Translations under genes and position numbers: made by a program
In this document: piece by piece, positions 1 through 9,712 of the stretch
Layout of the letters: each line of letters opens with the position of its first letter
Position numbering within the stretch: the first letter of the stretch is position 1
Assembly (NCBI RefSeq): GCF_000455205.1
Contig: NZ_AUWQ01000091.1
Span: 1-44,188 of the forward strand
DNA length: 44,188 nt
DNA from: Mycobacterium sp. UM_CSW
GTDB lineage: Bacteria; Actinomycetota; Actinomycetes; Mycobacteriales; Mycobacteriaceae
Reading direction: 5' to 3'
Notes under the pieces: model-generated
Told to the model about the DNA's origin: nothing
Databases searched by the model: none
Seen by the model: the letters and a program-made list of their open reading frames with translations, nothing else

Positions 1-448
1 CGCCGTTGCCGCCGCTACCGATCAGGAATCCGCCGGGCGCGCCGTCCGCCCCGCTGAGAGGTGCGGCGTTGGCGCCGTTACCGATCAGCGGGCGGCCGAA
101 CAGCACCTGGGTGGGCGTATTGATCACGCCGAGGATTTCCTGCTCGACGGCCTGCAATGGCGACGAGCTGGCCGCCTCCGTGGCCGCGTACGAGGCGGAG
201 CCGGCGCTCAGCAGCTGTACGAACTGGGCGTGGAAGGCGGCCGCCTGGGCGCTGAGCGCCTGATAGGCCTGGCCCTGCGCGCCGAACAACGCCGCGATGC
301 CTGCCGACACCTCGTCGGCGCCGGCCGCCAGCAGTTCGGTTGTCGTGGCCGCGGCGGCCGCGTTGGCCGTGCCGAGTGTCGCCCCGACATTCGCCAGATC
401 CGTTGCGGCCGCTGTCACCAGTTCCGGCGTCGCGATCAAGAACGACAT
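1..448 (-). CDS. PE_PGRS-family protein, N-terminal part (cut by window edge)
   Basis: Reading leftward from the ATG at 448 gives about 149 codons that run off the window. The protein begins [20 protein letters not shown], a classic PE domain: two helices, then a YAATEA motif near residue 90 that fits the YxxxD/E type VII secretion signal. From about residue 118 it passes through a linker ([14 protein letters not shown]) into the first Gly/Ala-rich steps ([11 protein letters not shown]) that open a PGRS domain. A GGGAGGTG-like ribosome binding site lies just upstream of the start. PE_PGRS proteins are exported to the cell surface by ESX-5; individual roles are mostly unknown. Its position beside an Rv0953c-type gene differs from H37Rv, where sucCD lies there. 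The repeat domain and stop codon are outside the window. Confidence 0.9.
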   Translation of the reverse strand, partial: MSFLIATPELVTAAATDLANVGATLGTANAAAAATTTELLAAGADEVSAGIAALFGAQGQAYQALSAQAAAFHAQFVQLLSAGSASYAATEAASSSPLQAVEQEILGVINTPTQVLFGRPLIGNGANAAPLSGADGAPGGFLIGSGGNG

Positions 449-529
449 GGGACACCTCCCAGCACGTCACGATCCGGACGTGAAGGAGCAAATCGTATCG
501 GCTCGGGTGTGCGAGCCGCTGGGGTTTGG

Positions 530-1378
530 CTAGACCGCGGCGGCCAGCTTGCCGGCCAACCGCTCCACATAGGCGGCGATCTCGTCTTCGGGGCGGTCCG
601 GCAAACCGAACAGCACCTCGGTCACCCCCAGCTCGGCCCAGCGCGCCAGCTTCTCGGGGATCGGCTTGAAGTCCAGCGCGACGATCTGCGGGGCGCCGTC
701 GCGCCCCGCGGCCGCCCAGGTGTCCTGCAGCAGCCTGACCGGCTCGTCGATGTCGAAGTCGCGCGGCGTGGTGATCCAGCCGTCGGCGCTGCGCGCGATC
801 CACTTGAAGTTCTTCTCATTGCCGGCCGCGCCCACCAACACCGGAATGTGCGGCTGCACCGGCTTCGGCCAGGCCCAGCTGGGACCGAACTTGACGAATT
901 CGCCGTCGTAGGCGGCCTCTTCTTCCGTCCACAACGCACGCATCGCCTCGATGTACTCGCGCAACATGGTGCGCCGGCGGCCGGCCGGCACCCCGTGATC
1001 GGCGAGCTCGTCGGTGTTCCACCCGAACCCGACGCCGACGCTGACGCGGCCCCCCGACAGATGGTCAAGGGTGGCAATGCTTTTCGCCAGCGTGATCGGG
1101 TCGTGCTCGACGGGCAGTGCGACGGCAGTCGACAGCCGCACCCGGGAGGTGACGGCGCATGCCGCGCCCAGGCTTACCCATGGGTCTAGCGTGCGCATGT
1201 AGCGGTCGTCCGGCAGCGACGCGTCGCCCGTCGTGGGATGGGCCGCCTCACGCTTGACCGGGATGTGGGTGTGTTCCGGCACGTAGAAGGTGTGGAAGCC
1301 GTTGTCGTCGGCAAGCTTGGCGGCGGCCGCCGGGGAGATGCCACGATCGCTGGTGAAAAGCACGAGCCCGTAATCCAT
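530..1378 (-). CDS. LLM-class F420-dependent oxidoreductase (Rv0953c-like)
   Basis: 282 residues, the same length as H37Rv Rv0953c. It has the luciferase-like monooxygenase (TIM-barrel) layout: an N-terminal strand MDYGLVLFTSDRG, the glycine-rich GGRVSVGVGFGWNTDEL segment near residues 107-123 typical of F420 users, and a PHIPVLVGAAGNEKNFKWIARSADGW block near 175-200. Family members use reduced deazaflavin F420 (sometimes FMN) to reduce or oxidise small molecules or lipids; the substrate cannot be read from sequence. The upstream neighbour is divergent, and a KstR-like operator sits 10-23 bases before the ATG, so control by cholesterol or fatty-acid signals is likely. The PE_PGRS gene follows 81 bases downstream on the same strand. 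Confidence 0.9.
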   Translation of the reverse strand: MDYGLVLFTSDRGISPAAAAKLADDNGFHTFYVPEHTHIPVKREAAHPTTGDASLPDDRYMRTLDPWVSLGAACAVTSRVRLSTAVALPVEHDPITLAKSIATLDHLSGGRVSVGVGFGWNTDELADHGVPAGRRRTMLREYIEAMRALWTEEEAAYDGEFVKFGPSWAWPKPVQPHIPVLVGAAGNEKNFKWIARSADGWITTPRDFDIDEPVRLLQDTWAAAGRDGAPQIVALDFKPIPEKLARWAELGVTEVLFGLPDRPEDEIAAYVERLAGKLAAAV

Positions 1379-1387
1379 GCACAGGAT

Positions 1388-1401
1388 TAGAACGTGTTCT
1401 A
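1388..1401. promoter_or_regulatory. KstR-type operator (TAGAAC-GT-GTTCTA)
   Basis: Perfect 6-base inverted repeat with a 2-base spacer, matching the TnnAACnnGTTnnA consensus of the TetR-family cholesterol-catabolism repressor KstR. It ends 10 bases before the start codon of the oxidoreductase gene at 1378, where bound repressor would block transcription or its start. Confidence 0.75.
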
Positions 1402-1595
1402 CCGATGCGGGGCAAGCTACCGGGGCGCGGCGTCCCGGCGCGCCCGTCCGGACGTGCGCTAGCGTGGGTGATCGATCGCGCCGCTACGCGACATGGGGAA
1501 GGTGTTTCGAAGCGGCGCGCCCAGCGGCACCGCGTCGCGCTTGAATGTGACACCGCCGAGACACTTCAAGACCACGGGAAGCAACAGGAGGAGTC

Positions 1596-2501
1596 ATGAC
1601 CTACTCGCCCGGTAGCCCCGGATATCAACCCCAGCAGCCCGCCGGCTCCTACGCGGGCAGCACACCGTCGTTCGCCAAGACCGACGACGGCGAAAGCAAG
1701 CTTCCGCGGATCCTGAACATCGCGGTCGTGGTGCTCGGCATCGCGGTGTATCTGCTGAACTTCGGCCCGACGTTCACCATCGGCGCCGACCTGGGCCCGG
1801 GCGGTGGACGCGCCGGCGATGCCGGCACCGCGGTCATCGTCGCGGTGCTGGCTTCCCTGCTGGCCGCAATCAGCTTGCTGCCCAAGGCCAAGAGCTACGT
1901 AGGAATCGTCGCGGTGATCGCGACGCTGGGTGCGCTCCTGGCCATCACCGAGACCGTCAACACGCCCGCCGGTTTCGCGATCGGCTGGGCGATGTGGCCT
2001 CTGGTGGCCTGCAGCATTTTCCAGGCGATCGCCGCCATCGGTGCGTTGCTGCTGGACGCCGGCGTCATCACCGCACCCGCCCCGCGGCCCAAGTACGACC
2101 CGTACGCGCAGTACGGCCAGTACGGCCAATACGGCCAATACGGGCAGTACGGACAGCAACCGTCCTACTACGGGCAGCAGCAAGCGGGACACCAGGAGCC
2201 GCCGCGGCCGTCCGGGTACGGCGCGCAGTACGGGGGCTATCCGTCGAGCCAGGACGTGACCCAGCAGGCGATCCCCACGTCGACCGGCGGCTTCGGTGCA
2301 CAGCCCTCGCCGCAGTCGGGTCCGCAGCCGACCGCGCAGCATCAGCAGGGACCGTCGACGCCACCCACCGGTTTTCCCAGCTTCAGCCCGCCTCCGTCGT
2401 CCAACGAGTCGCAGGCGGGTTCGGCCCCGGCCGAGCAATCCAGCCACACCGGCGGCCAGGAGCAGCAGTCGCCGTCGTCCGGGCCGGCGGCACCGGCCTA
2501 A
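1596..2501 (+). CDS. DUF5336 membrane protein (Rv0954-like, 34 kDa antigen family)
   Basis: 301 residues, close to the 303 of Rv0954. A short soluble N-terminus is followed by four predicted membrane segments (about residues 37-58, 76-96, 101-117, 128-155) and a long cytoplasmic or periplasmic tail rich in Gln, Tyr, Gly, Pro and Ser. The tail starts with five QYG units (residues 172-186). An AGGAGG ribosome binding site precedes the ATG. Homologues are known as a 34 kDa antigen and, as I recall, Rv0954 has been reported as a cell-division-complex member. It is followed 39 bases later by perM, another division-linked gene, so the two may be co-transcribed. No enzymatic motif is visible. Confidence 0.9.
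   Translation: MTYSPGSPGYQPQQPAGSYAGSTPSFAKTDDGESKLPRILNIAVVVLGIAVYLLNFGPTFTIGADLGPGGGRAGDAGTAVIVAVLASLLAAISLLPKAKSYVGIVAVIATLGALLAITETVNTPAGFAIGWAMWPLVACSIFQAIAAIGALLLDAGVITAPAPRPKYDPYAQYGQYGQYGQYGQYGQQPSYYGQQQAGHQEPPRPSGYGAQYGGYPSSQDVTQQAIPTSTGGFGAQPSPQSGPQPTAQHQQGPSTPPTGFPSFSPPPSSNESQAGSAPAEQSSHTGGQEQQSPSSGPAAPA
2109..2153 (+). repeat. Five 9-base tandem units encoding QYG
   Basis: CAGTACGGC and near copies (CAATACGGC, CAATACGGG, CAGTACGGA) are repeated five times in frame within the Rv0954-like gene. They encode Gln-Tyr-Gly steps in the disordered tail. Such short in-frame arrays often vary in copy number between strains. Confidence 0.9.
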
Positions 2502-2540
2502 ACGTGCGCTCTCGCGCGTAGTCGGGCACGTGCGCCAAGA

Positions 2541-3878
2541 GTGACAAGGGTGTCGGAAAGCGCGGACAACCGGGCGGCAGGCGCTCGCCAGGCGCGCGAC
2601 CTTGTCCGGGTGGCGTTCGCGCCGGCCGTGGTGGCGTTGGGCATCATCGCCGCGGTCACGTTGCTGCAGTTGCTGATCGCCAACAGCGACATGACGGGTG
2701 CGCCGGGCGCCATCGCCAGCATGTGGCTCGGAGTGCACCAGGTGCCGATCTCGATCGGTGGCCGCGAACTGGGCGTGCTGCCGCTGCTGCCGGCCCTGTT
2801 GATGGTGTGGGGCACCGCGCGCACCAGCGCAAGGGCGACCTCTCCCTCTTCGTCATGGCTGGTCGTCCGGTGGGTGATCGCCTCCGCGCTGGGTGGGCCG
2901 CTCCTGATGGCGGCGATCGCGCTCGCAGTCATTCACGACGCGTCGTCGGTGATCACCGAGCTGCAGACGCCCAGCGCCCTGCGGGCGTTCGCGAGCGTGC
3001 TGGTGGTGCACGCCATCGGCGCCGGGATCGGCGTGTGGTCGCGGGTGGGCCGGCGCGCGCTGGCGGCATCGCCGCTGCCCAACTGGCTCGGTGATTCGCT
3101 GCGCGCGGCGGTGGCCGGTGTGCTGGCGTTGCTCGGGCTTTCCGGCCTGGTGACCGCGGGCTCGCTGGTCGTGCACTGGTCGACGATGCAAGAGCTCTAC
3201 GGGATCACCGATTCGATATTCGGAGAGTTCAGCCTCACGGTGCTGTCGGTGCTGTACGCACCGAACGTCATCGTCGGCACGTCGGCGATTGCGGTCGGGT
3301 CTTCGGCACACCTCGGTTTCGCGACGTTCAGTCCGTTCACCGTGTTCGGCGGTGACATGCCCGCGCTGCCGATCCTGGCCGCGGCTCCCACGCCGCCACT
3401 GGGTCCGGTCTGGGTCGCGTTGCTCATCGTGGGCGCCTCGTCCGGTGTTGCCGTGGGACAACAATGCGCCCGGCACGCGCTGCCGGTGCTGCCGGCGCTG
3501 GCCAAACTGCTGGTCGCATCGGTCGCCGGCGCGTTGGTGATGTCGTTGCTGGCTTACGGCGGCAGCGGCCGGCTGGGCAACTTCGGTGACGTCGGCGTCG
3601 ACCAGGGGGCCCTGCTGATCGGCGTGTTCTTCTGGTTCGCGGTGGTGGGCTGGATAACCGTGGTGATGGCCGGCGGGATCCGCCCCATCCGGCTCAGGAG
3701 GCCCCGGCGACCGAGAGCCGCACCGGTGGAGGAGCCGGTGCTGTTCGAGGACCCGGAGGACGAGATCGACGACGAGCCGGCCGGCGAGTCCGTCGAGGAG
3801 GAGCCGACGATCAGCGAGGACGACGAGCCGGCCCGCGAGTCGGCCGCCGAGGACGACGAGGCTCCGCGCCCGGAGTGA
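2541..3878 (+). CDS. perM: PerM-like integral membrane protein (DUF6350, Rv0955-like)
   Basis: 445 residues with many hydrophobic segments from about residue 25 to 385, then a strongly acidic tail (residues 397-445, for example [15 protein letters not shown]). Size and layout fit Rv0955/PerM (455 residues), reported to support cell division through FtsB and persistence in chronic infection. The start used is GTG 2541; GTG 2550 is equally plausible and no clear Shine-Dalgarno sequence separates them. It follows the Rv0954-like gene by 39 bases. The acidic tail is low-complexity and probably cytoplasmic. Confidence 0.88.
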   Translation: MTRVSESADNRAAGARQARDLVRVAFAPAVVALGIIAAVTLLQLLIANSDMTGAPGAIASMWLGVHQVPISIGGRELGVLPLLPALLMVWGTARTSARATSPSSSWLVVRWVIASALGGPLLMAAIALAVIHDASSVITELQTPSALRAFASVLVVHAIGAGIGVWSRVGRRALAASPLPNWLGDSLRAAVAGVLALLGLSGLVTAGSLVVHWSTMQELYGITDSIFGEFSLTVLSVLYAPNVIVGTSAIAVGSSAHLGFATFSPFTVFGGDMPALPILAAAPTPPLGPVWVALLIVGASSGVAVGQQCARHALPVLPALAKLLVASVAGALVMSLLAYGGSGRLGNFGDVGVDQGALLIGVFFWFAVVGWITVVMAGGIRPIRLRRPRRPRAAPVEEPVLFEDPEDEIDDEPAGESVEEEPTISEDDEPARESAAEDDEAPRPE

Positions 3879-4011
3879 TCGAGACTGCGCTGAGCGCGCC
3901 GACACGCCGAGCGATATAGCGCTGGACGCAGAGTCGGCGCGGCGATACCTCCGACTAGGTCTGATTGTCGGGCTTCTCAGCGCGCCGTGCCGGCGCGCAT
4001 CGTCGCCCGAC

Positions 4012-4017
4012 TAGGCT
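4012..4017 (+). promoter_or_regulatory. -10 box TAGGCT for leaderless purN
   Basis: TAGGCT fits the mycobacterial TANNNT -10 consensus and lies 7 bases before the GTG start of purN. Transcription would then begin at or next to the start codon, giving a leaderless mRNA. No ribosome binding site is visible. Confidence 0.55.
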
Positions 4018-4024
4018 CCCCGTT

Positions 4025-4654
4025 GTGCCCCAACCGCTTCACGTGCCCCCGAGCGCGCCGGCGCGGGTGGTGGTGCTGGCGTCCGGCACCGGTTCATTGC
4101 TGGGCTCGCTCATCGAAGCCGCCGCGGGTGACTATCCGGCGCGCATAGTCGCGGTCGGCGTGGATCGCGAATGTCGGGCCACCGAGGTCGCGGCGGCGGC
4201 GTCGTTGCCGGCGTTCACGGTCCGCCTCGGCGACTACCCCGACCGCACGGCCTGGGATGCGGCCATCACCGAGGCGACTGCCGCGCACTCGCCGGATCTC
4301 ATCGTCTCCGCGGGGTTCATGAAAATACTTGGGCCGCAATTTCTTTCACGATTCTGCGGCCGAACGCTCAACACCCATCCGGCGCTGCTGCCGGCCTTCG
4401 CCGGGGCGCATGCGGTGCCCGACGCGCTGGCTTACGGTGTGAAGGTCACCGGCTGTACGGTGCACCTGGTAGACGCCGGTATGGACACCGGGCCGATATT
4501 GGCGCAGGAGCCCGTTCCGGTGCTCGACGGCGACAACGAAGAGACACTGCATGAGCGCATCAAGGTCATCGAACGGCGACTGTTGGTGGATGTGGTGGCC
4601 GCGATCGCAACCCGCGGCGTGACCTGGACCGGACGAAAGGCGAGCATAGGATGA
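4025..4654 (+). CDS. purN: Phosphoribosylglycinamide formyltransferase
   Basis: 209 residues from GTG 4025, which aligns with the known PurN start ([19 protein letters not shown]). PurN moves a formyl group from 10-formyl-THF to GAR in step 3 of purine synthesis. The catalytic block [10 protein letters not shown] (about residues 116-125) supplies the Asn and His, and the Asp lies in [12 protein letters not shown] near residue 152. A start at 3965 would add 20 residues absent from the family and would ignore the -10 box at 4012. The stop overlaps the purH start by 4 bases (ATGA), so the two genes are translationally coupled. Confidence 0.97.
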   Translation: MPQPLHVPPSAPARVVVLASGTGSLLGSLIEAAAGDYPARIVAVGVDRECRATEVAAAASLPAFTVRLGDYPDRTAWDAAITEATAAHSPDLIVSAGFMKILGPQFLSRFCGRTLNTHPALLPAFAGAHAVPDALAYGVKVTGCTVHLVDAGMDTGPILAQEPVPVLDGDNEETLHERIKVIERRLLVDVVAAIATRGVTWTGRKASIG

Positions 4655-6219
4655 GCGACGAGTCAAGAAGGGCGATTCGCCGCGCGTTGATCAGCGTGTA
4701 CGACAAGACGGGGCTGATCGAGCTCGCCGAGGGCCTGAGCGCGGCGGGCGTGGAGATCGTCTCCACCGGTTCCACCGCGAAAACCATTGCCGACAAAGGA
4801 ATTTCGGTCACGCCAGTGGAGGAGCTGACCGGCTTCCCCGAGGTGCTCGACGGGCGGGTCAAGACGCTGCACCCGCGGGTGCACGCCGGGCTGCTGGCCG
4901 ACCTGCGCAAGCCCGAGCACGCGGCGGCGCTCGAGGAGCTCGGGATCGCGGCGTTCGAACTGGTCGTCGTCAACCTGTATCCGTTCAGCGAGACCGTCGA
5001 TTCCGGCGCGGGCATCGACGAATGCGTCGAGCAGATCGACATCGGCGGCCCGTCGATGGTTCGGGCGGCCGCCAAGAACCATCCCAGCGTGGCGGTCGTC
5101 GTCGACCCGCTCGGGTATGACGGCGTCCTCGCGGCGGTGCGCAACGGCGGATTTACCCTCGCCGAGCGCAAAAGGCTGGCGTCGCTGGCGTTTCAACACA
5201 CCGCGGACTACGACATCGCCGTAGCCGGCTGGATGGAGTCGACGCTGGCACCCGAGCATCCCCCTACGGCGTTCCCGCAGTGGCTCGCCGGCAGCTGGCG
5301 GCGCACGACGATGCTGCGCTACGGCGAGAACCCGCACCAGCAGGCGGCGCTCTACAGCGACCCCGGCGCCTGGCCGGGCCTGGCCCAGGCCGAGCAGCTG
5401 CACGGAAAAGAGATGTCCTACAACAACTTCACCGACGCCGACGCGGCGTGGCGGGCCGCCTTCGACCACGAAGAGACGTGCGTGGCAATCATCAAGCACG
5501 CCAACCCTTGTGGGATCGCGATCTCGTCGGTGTCGGTCGCCGACGCGCACCGCAAGGCCCACGAGTGCGATCCGCTGAGCGCCTTTGGCGGCGTGATCGC
5601 GTCGAACACCGAGGTCAGTGTCGAGATGGCGGAATACGTCAGCACCATCTTCACCGAGGTGATCGTGGCGCCGGCCTACGCGCCGGGCGCCGTCGAGGCG
5701 TTGACGCGCAAGAAGAACATCCGCGTGCTGGTGGCCTCCGAGCCGCTGGCCGGCGGCACCGAGCTGCGACCGGTCAGCGGGGGACTGCTGGTGCAGCAGC
5801 GCGACCAGCTCGACGCGCACGGCGACAACCCGGTCAACTGGACCCTGGCGACCGGGTCACCGGCCGACCCGAACACCTTGACCGATCTGGTGTTTGCGTG
5901 GCGGGCCTGCCGCGCGGTCAAGTCCAACGCGATCGTGATCGCCGCCGACGGCGCCACCATCGGCGTCGGCATGGGGCAGGTCAACCGCGTCGACGCGGCC
6001 CGGCTGGCCGTCGAACGCGGTGGCGACCGGGTGCGCGGCGCCGTCGCGGCCTCGGACGCGTTCTTCCCGTTCCCCGACGGCCTCGAGACGCTGACGGCCG
6101 CGGGCGTGAAGGCGGTGGTGCACCCGGGCGGATCGGTGCGCGACGACGAGGTCACCGCGGCCGCGGCCAACGCCGGCATCACCCTGTACCTCACCGGGGC
6201 CCGTCACTTCGCGCACTAG
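4651..6219 (+). CDS. purH: Bifunctional AICAR transformylase/IMP cyclohydrolase
   Basis: 522 residues, the normal full length. The N-terminal IMP cyclohydrolase domain (about 1-200) starts [15 protein letters not shown] and includes the STGSTAKT loop. The C-terminal AICAR transformylase domain carries KHANPCG (near 280) and [12 protein letters not shown] (near 467), both diagnostic. The enzyme performs the last two steps of IMP synthesis and acts in the cytosol. It overlaps purN by 4 bases and forms a two-gene purine operon. Confidence 0.98.
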   Translation: MSDESRRAIRRALISVYDKTGLIELAEGLSAAGVEIVSTGSTAKTIADKGISVTPVEELTGFPEVLDGRVKTLHPRVHAGLLADLRKPEHAAALEELGIAAFELVVVNLYPFSETVDSGAGIDECVEQIDIGGPSMVRAAAKNHPSVAVVVDPLGYDGVLAAVRNGGFTLAERKRLASLAFQHTADYDIAVAGWMESTLAPEHPPTAFPQWLAGSWRRTTMLRYGENPHQQAALYSDPGAWPGLAQAEQLHGKEMSYNNFTDADAAWRAAFDHEETCVAIIKHANPCGIAISSVSVADAHRKAHECDPLSAFGGVIASNTEVSVEMAEYVSTIFTEVIVAPAYAPGAVEALTRKKNIRVLVASEPLAGGTELRPVSGGLLVQQRDQLDAHGDNPVNWTLATGSPADPNTLTDLVFAWRACRAVKSNAIVIAADGATIGVGMGQVNRVDAARLAVERGGDRVRGAVAASDAFFPFPDGLETLTAAGVKAVVHPGGSVRDDEVTAAAANAGITLYLTGARHFAH

Positions 6220-6252
6220 GCCGCTTAGCGGGTGGCCGTAGCGGGTTACGCG

Positions 6253-6258
6253 TAGCGT
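6253..6258 (+). promoter_or_regulatory. -10 box TAGCGT for leaderless ATPase gene
   Basis: TAGCGT fits TANNNT and ends 6 bases before GTG 6265, suggesting a leaderless transcript. It supports GTG 6265 over the adjacent in-frame GTG 6262. Confidence 0.45.
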
Positions 6259-6264
6259 GGAGTG

Positions 6265-7647
6265 GTGCCATCACCGAGCAACATGCCCCGCACGGTCGGC
6301 GAACTGCGCGCCGCCGGCCACCGCGAGCGGGGAGTCAAACAGGAAATCCGCGAAAACCTGCTGACCGCGCTGGCTGAGGGGGACGAGGTCTGGCCCGGCA
6401 TCCTGGGCTTCGACGACACCGTGTTGCCCCAGCTGGAGCGCGCGCTGATCGCCGGTCACGACTTCGTGCTGCTGGGCGAACGCGGCCAGGGCAAGACGCG
6501 GCTGCTGCGGGCGCTGGTCGGGCTCCTCGACGAGTGGACACCCGTCATCGACGGCGCCGAGCTGGGCGAGCACCCGTACCGGCCGATCACGCCCGAGTCG
6601 ATCCGGCGGGCCGCGACCCTGGGCGACGACCTGCCGGTGGCGTGGAAGCACCGCAGCGAGCGCTACACCGAGAAGCTGGCCACACCGGACACCAGCGTCG
6701 CCGACCTGGTCGGCGACATCGACCCGATCAAGGTCGCCGAGGGCCGCAGCCTCGGTGACCCGGAGACCATCGCCTACGGGCTGATCCCGCGCGCACACCG
6801 CGGCATCGTCGCGGTCAACGAGCTGCCCGACCTGGCCGAGCGCATCCAGGTGTCCATGCTCAACGTCATGGAGGAGCGCGACATCCAGGTCCGCGGCTAC
6901 ACGCTGCGCCTGCCGCTGGACGTGCTGGTGGTCGCCAGCGCCAACCCCGAGGACTACACCAACCGCGGCCGCATCATCACCCCGCTCAAGGACCGGTTCG
7001 GCGCCGAGATCCGCACCCACTACCCGCTGGAGCTCGACGCCGAGGTGGGCGTGATCGTCCAGGAGGCGCACCTGTCCGCGCAGGTGCCCGACTATCTGAT
7101 GCAGGTGATGGCGCGGTTCGCCCGATACCTGCGCGAGTCCAACTCGATCGACCAGCGATCCGGGGTGTCGGCGCGGTTCGCGATCGCGGCGGCCGAGACC
7201 GTCGCCGCCGCCGCCCGGCACCGCGGCGCGGTGCTGGGGGAGACCGACCCGGTGGCCCGGGTGGTCGATTTGGGCACGGTCATCGACGTGCTGCGCGGCA
7301 AGCTGGAATTCGAGTCCGGCGAGGAGGGCCGCGAACAGGCCGTGCTGGAGCACCTGTTGCGCCGCGCGACCGCCGACACCGCGGCCCGCGTGCTGGGCGG
7401 CATCGACGTCGGCGCGTTGGTGGCTGCGGTCGAAGGCGGCTCCGCGGTCACGACGGGCGAGCGGGTGTCGGCCAAGGACGTGCTGGCCGCCGTGCCCAAC
7501 TTGCCCGTCGTGGACAAGATCGCCGCCAAGCTGCACGCCGAATCCGAGGGCGAGCGGGCGGCGGCATTGGAGTTGGCGCTCGAGGCGTTGTATCTGGCCA
7601 AGCGGATCGACAAGGTGTCCGGGGAGGGCCAAACCGTTTATGGCTAA
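6265..7647 (+). CDS. MoxR/ChlI-type AAA+ ATPase (Rv0958-like)
   Basis: 460 residues. It carries a Walker A motif GERGQGKTR (near residues 71-79), a Walker B-like stretch GIVAVNELPDL with Asn-Glu in place of Asp-Glu (near 178-188), and the sensor region VVASANPEDYTNRGRIITPLKDRFG (near 225-249). Relatives are magnesium-chelatase ChlI subunits and MoxR chaperones that pair with a VWA-domain partner. The next gene overlaps by 8 bases and encodes exactly such a partner. There is no chlorophyll or cobalamin chelatase context, so a MoxR-like protein-remodelling role is more likely than metal chelation. The target is unknown. GTG 6262 is an alternative start. Confidence 0.88.
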   Translation: MPSPSNMPRTVGELRAAGHRERGVKQEIRENLLTALAEGDEVWPGILGFDDTVLPQLERALIAGHDFVLLGERGQGKTRLLRALVGLLDEWTPVIDGAELGEHPYRPITPESIRRAATLGDDLPVAWKHRSERYTEKLATPDTSVADLVGDIDPIKVAEGRSLGDPETIAYGLIPRAHRGIVAVNELPDLAERIQVSMLNVMEERDIQVRGYTLRLPLDVLVVASANPEDYTNRGRIITPLKDRFGAEIRTHYPLELDAEVGVIVQEAHLSAQVPDYLMQVMARFARYLRESNSIDQRSGVSARFAIAAAETVAAAARHRGAVLGETDPVARVVDLGTVIDVLRGKLEFESGEEGREQAVLEHLLRRATADTAARVLGGIDVGALVAAVEGGSAVTTGERVSAKDVLAAVPNLPVVDKIAAKLHAESEGERAAALELALEALYLAKRIDKVSGEGQTVYG

Positions 7648-9640
7648 ACCTGTTTCGAGAGGCCATTCGTCGCGATACTCCGCGTACACCGGCGGGCCCG
7701 ACCCGCTGGCGCCGCCGGTAGATCTGCGCGAGGCGCTCGAACAGATCGGGCAGGACGTCATGGCCGGCACCTCGCCGCGGCGCGCGCTCTCGGAGTTGCT
7801 GCGCCGCGGCACCAAGAACATGCCCGGCGCCGATCGGCTGGCGGCCGAGGCGAACAAGCGCCGACGGGACTTGTTGCGCCGCAACAACTTGGACGGCACC
7901 CTACAGGAGATCAAGAAGCTGCTCGACGAGGCCGTGCTGGCCGAGCGCAAGGAGCTGGCCCGCGCGCTGGACGACGACGCCCGCTTCGGCGAGCTGCAGC
8001 TGGACGCGCTTCCGGCGTCGCCCGCCAAGGCCGTCCAGGAGCTTTCCGACTATGACTGGCGCAGCGCCGAGGCACGCCAAAAATACGAGCAGATCAAGGA
8101 TTTGCTCGGCCGCGAGATGCTGGACCAGCGTTTCGCCGGGATGAAGCAGGCCCTGGAGGGCGCCACCGACGAAGATCGCCAGCGCGTCAACGAGATGCTG
8201 GACGACCTGAACGAACTGCTGGACAAGCACGCCAAAGGCCAGGACACCCAGCAGGACTTCGAAGACTTCATGGACAAGCACGGCGAGTTCTTCCCGGAGA
8301 ACCCGCGCAACGTCGACGAGTTGCTGGACTCGCTGGCCAAGCGCGCCGCGGCGGCGCAACGCTTCCGCAACAGCCTGAGCCCCGACCAGCGTGCCGAGCT
8401 GGATGCGTTGGCGCAGCAGGCGTTTGGTTCACCGGCGTTGATGGAGGCGTTGGGCCGACTCGACGCCCATCTGCAGGCGGCGCGGCCGGGCGAGGACTGG
8501 ACCGGCTCCGAGCAGTTCTCCGGCGACAACCCGTTTGGCATGGGCGAAGGGACGCAGGCGATCTCGGACATCGCCGAGCTGGAGCAGCTGGCCGAGCAGC
8601 TGTCGCAAAGCTATCCGGGCGCCACCATGGATGACGTTGACCTGGACGCGCTGGCGCGCCAGCTCGGCGACGAGGCGGCCATCGACGCGCGCACACTCGC
8701 CGAATTGGAACGCGCCCTGGTCAATCAGGGCTTCCTGGACCGTGGTTCCGACGGCCAGTGGCGGCTCTCTCCGAAGGCGATGCGCCGGCTCGGCGAGACG
8801 GCGCTGCGCGATGTGGCGCAACAGCTTTCGGGTCGCCACGGCGAGCGCGACCATCGGCGCGCGGGCGCTGCGGGCGAGTTGACCGGCGCGACGCGGCCCT
8901 GGCAGTTCGGTGACACCGAGCCGTGGAACATCCCACGCACGCTGACGAACGCGGTGTTGCGGCGGGCGGGAACCGCTCCGGTCAAGGGGGCGGACGGCGC
9001 TGTCTCGCTGCGGATCACGGTCGACGACGTCGAGGTGTCCGAGACCGAGACCCGCACCCAGGCCGCCGTGGCGCTGTTGGTCGACACGTCGTTTTCGATG
9101 GTGATGGAGAATCGCTGGCTGCCGATGAAGCAGACGGCGCTCGCGCTCAATCACCTGGTGTGCACGCGTTTTCGCTCGGATGCCTTGCAGATCATTGCCT
9201 TTGGGCGGTACGCCCGGACGGTGACGGCCGCCGAGCTGACCGGCCTGGAGGGTGTCTACGAGCAGGGCACCAACCTGCATCATGCGCTGGCGCTGGCGGG
9301 TCGCCACCTGCGCCGGCACCCCAACGCACAGCCCGTCGTGCTGGTGGTGACCGACGGCGAGCCGACCGCTCACCTGGAGGACTTCGACGGCGACGGTTCG
9401 GCGGTGTTCTTTGATTACCCGCCGCATCCGCGGACCATCGCCCACACGGTGCGCGGATTCGACGACATGGCGCGGCTCGGCGCGCAGGTGACGATCTTCC
9501 GGCTGGGCGACGACCCCGGTCTGGCCCGGTTCATCGACCAGGTCGCGCGGCGCGTCGAGGGCCGCGTCGTGGTGCCCGACGTCGACGGCCTGGGGGCCGC
9601 CGTGGTGGGCGACTACCTGCGGTCGCGGCGGCGTCGGTAA
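7640..9640 (+). CDS. VWA-domain protein, partner of the AAA+ ATPase (Rv0959-like)
   Basis: 666 residues. The first two thirds are largely helical and charged, including a long coiled-coil-prone stretch (about residues 60-230). The C-terminal third is a von Willebrand A domain with the metal-ion-dependent adhesion motif DTSFS in VALLVDTSFSMVMENRW (near residues 480-496) and a later VVTDGEPTAHLED. This ATPase-plus-VWA layout is shared by MoxR/VWA and ChlI/ChlD pairs, in which the VWA subunit binds the substrate and the ATPase remodels it. The gene overlaps the ATPase gene by 8 bases, indicating coupled expression. Confidence 0.88.
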   Translation: MAKPVSRGHSSRYSAYTGGPDPLAPPVDLREALEQIGQDVMAGTSPRRALSELLRRGTKNMPGADRLAAEANKRRRDLLRRNNLDGTLQEIKKLLDEAVLAERKELARALDDDARFGELQLDALPASPAKAVQELSDYDWRSAEARQKYEQIKDLLGREMLDQRFAGMKQALEGATDEDRQRVNEMLDDLNELLDKHAKGQDTQQDFEDFMDKHGEFFPENPRNVDELLDSLAKRAAAAQRFRNSLSPDQRAELDALAQQAFGSPALMEALGRLDAHLQAARPGEDWTGSEQFSGDNPFGMGEGTQAISDIAELEQLAEQLSQSYPGATMDDVDLDALARQLGDEAAIDARTLAELERALVNQGFLDRGSDGQWRLSPKAMRRLGETALRDVAQQLSGRHGERDHRRAGAAGELTGATRPWQFGDTEPWNIPRTLTNAVLRRAGTAPVKGADGAVSLRITVDDVEVSETETRTQAAVALLVDTSFSMVMENRWLPMKQTALALNHLVCTRFRSDALQIIAFGRYARTVTAAELTGLEGVYEQGTNLHHALALAGRHLRRHPNAQPVVLVVTDGEPTAHLEDFDGDGSAVFFDYPPHPRTIAHTVRGFDDMARLGAQVTIFRLGDDPGLARFIDQVARRVEGRVVVPDVDGLGAAVVGDYLRSRRRR

Positions 9641-9665
9641 ATCCCTTCAGTGGAATAGATACTTC

Positions 9666-9683
9666 CCCGACCGGGTAGTCGGG
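9666..9683. promoter_or_regulatory. Inverted repeat CCCGAC-N6-GTCGGG before aldo-keto reductase
   Basis: Perfect 6-base arms around CGGGTA, ending 29 bases before the start at 9713. The size and position fit a repressor operator, for example TetR-type, but no dedicated regulator is adjacent. A short hairpin is the alternative. Confidence 0.35.
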
Positions 9684-9712
9684 CGGAGAGGTGCGAAGAG
9701 GTAAGGAGACGC

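Noticed and set aside
1540-1570. CTTGAA/TTCAAG inverted repeat before the Rv0954-like gene
   Set aside because: Arms are short and the spacing wide (19 bases); likely chance in an intergenic region already explained by the KstR site and ribosome binding site.
2109-2153. CRISPR-like array
   Set aside because: The 9-base units are contiguous without spacers and encode an in-frame QYG repeat. No cas genes or true arrays occur in the window.
1566-2738. 390-residue minus-strand frame opposite the Rv0954-like gene
   Set aside because: Arg/Leu-rich shadow; the plus-strand gene has membrane helices and a strong ribosome binding site.
6271-8028. 585-residue minus-strand frame opposite the AAA+ ATPase and VWA genes
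   Set aside because: Composition is typical of antisense shadows in GC-rich DNA, and the plus-strand genes have clear domains.
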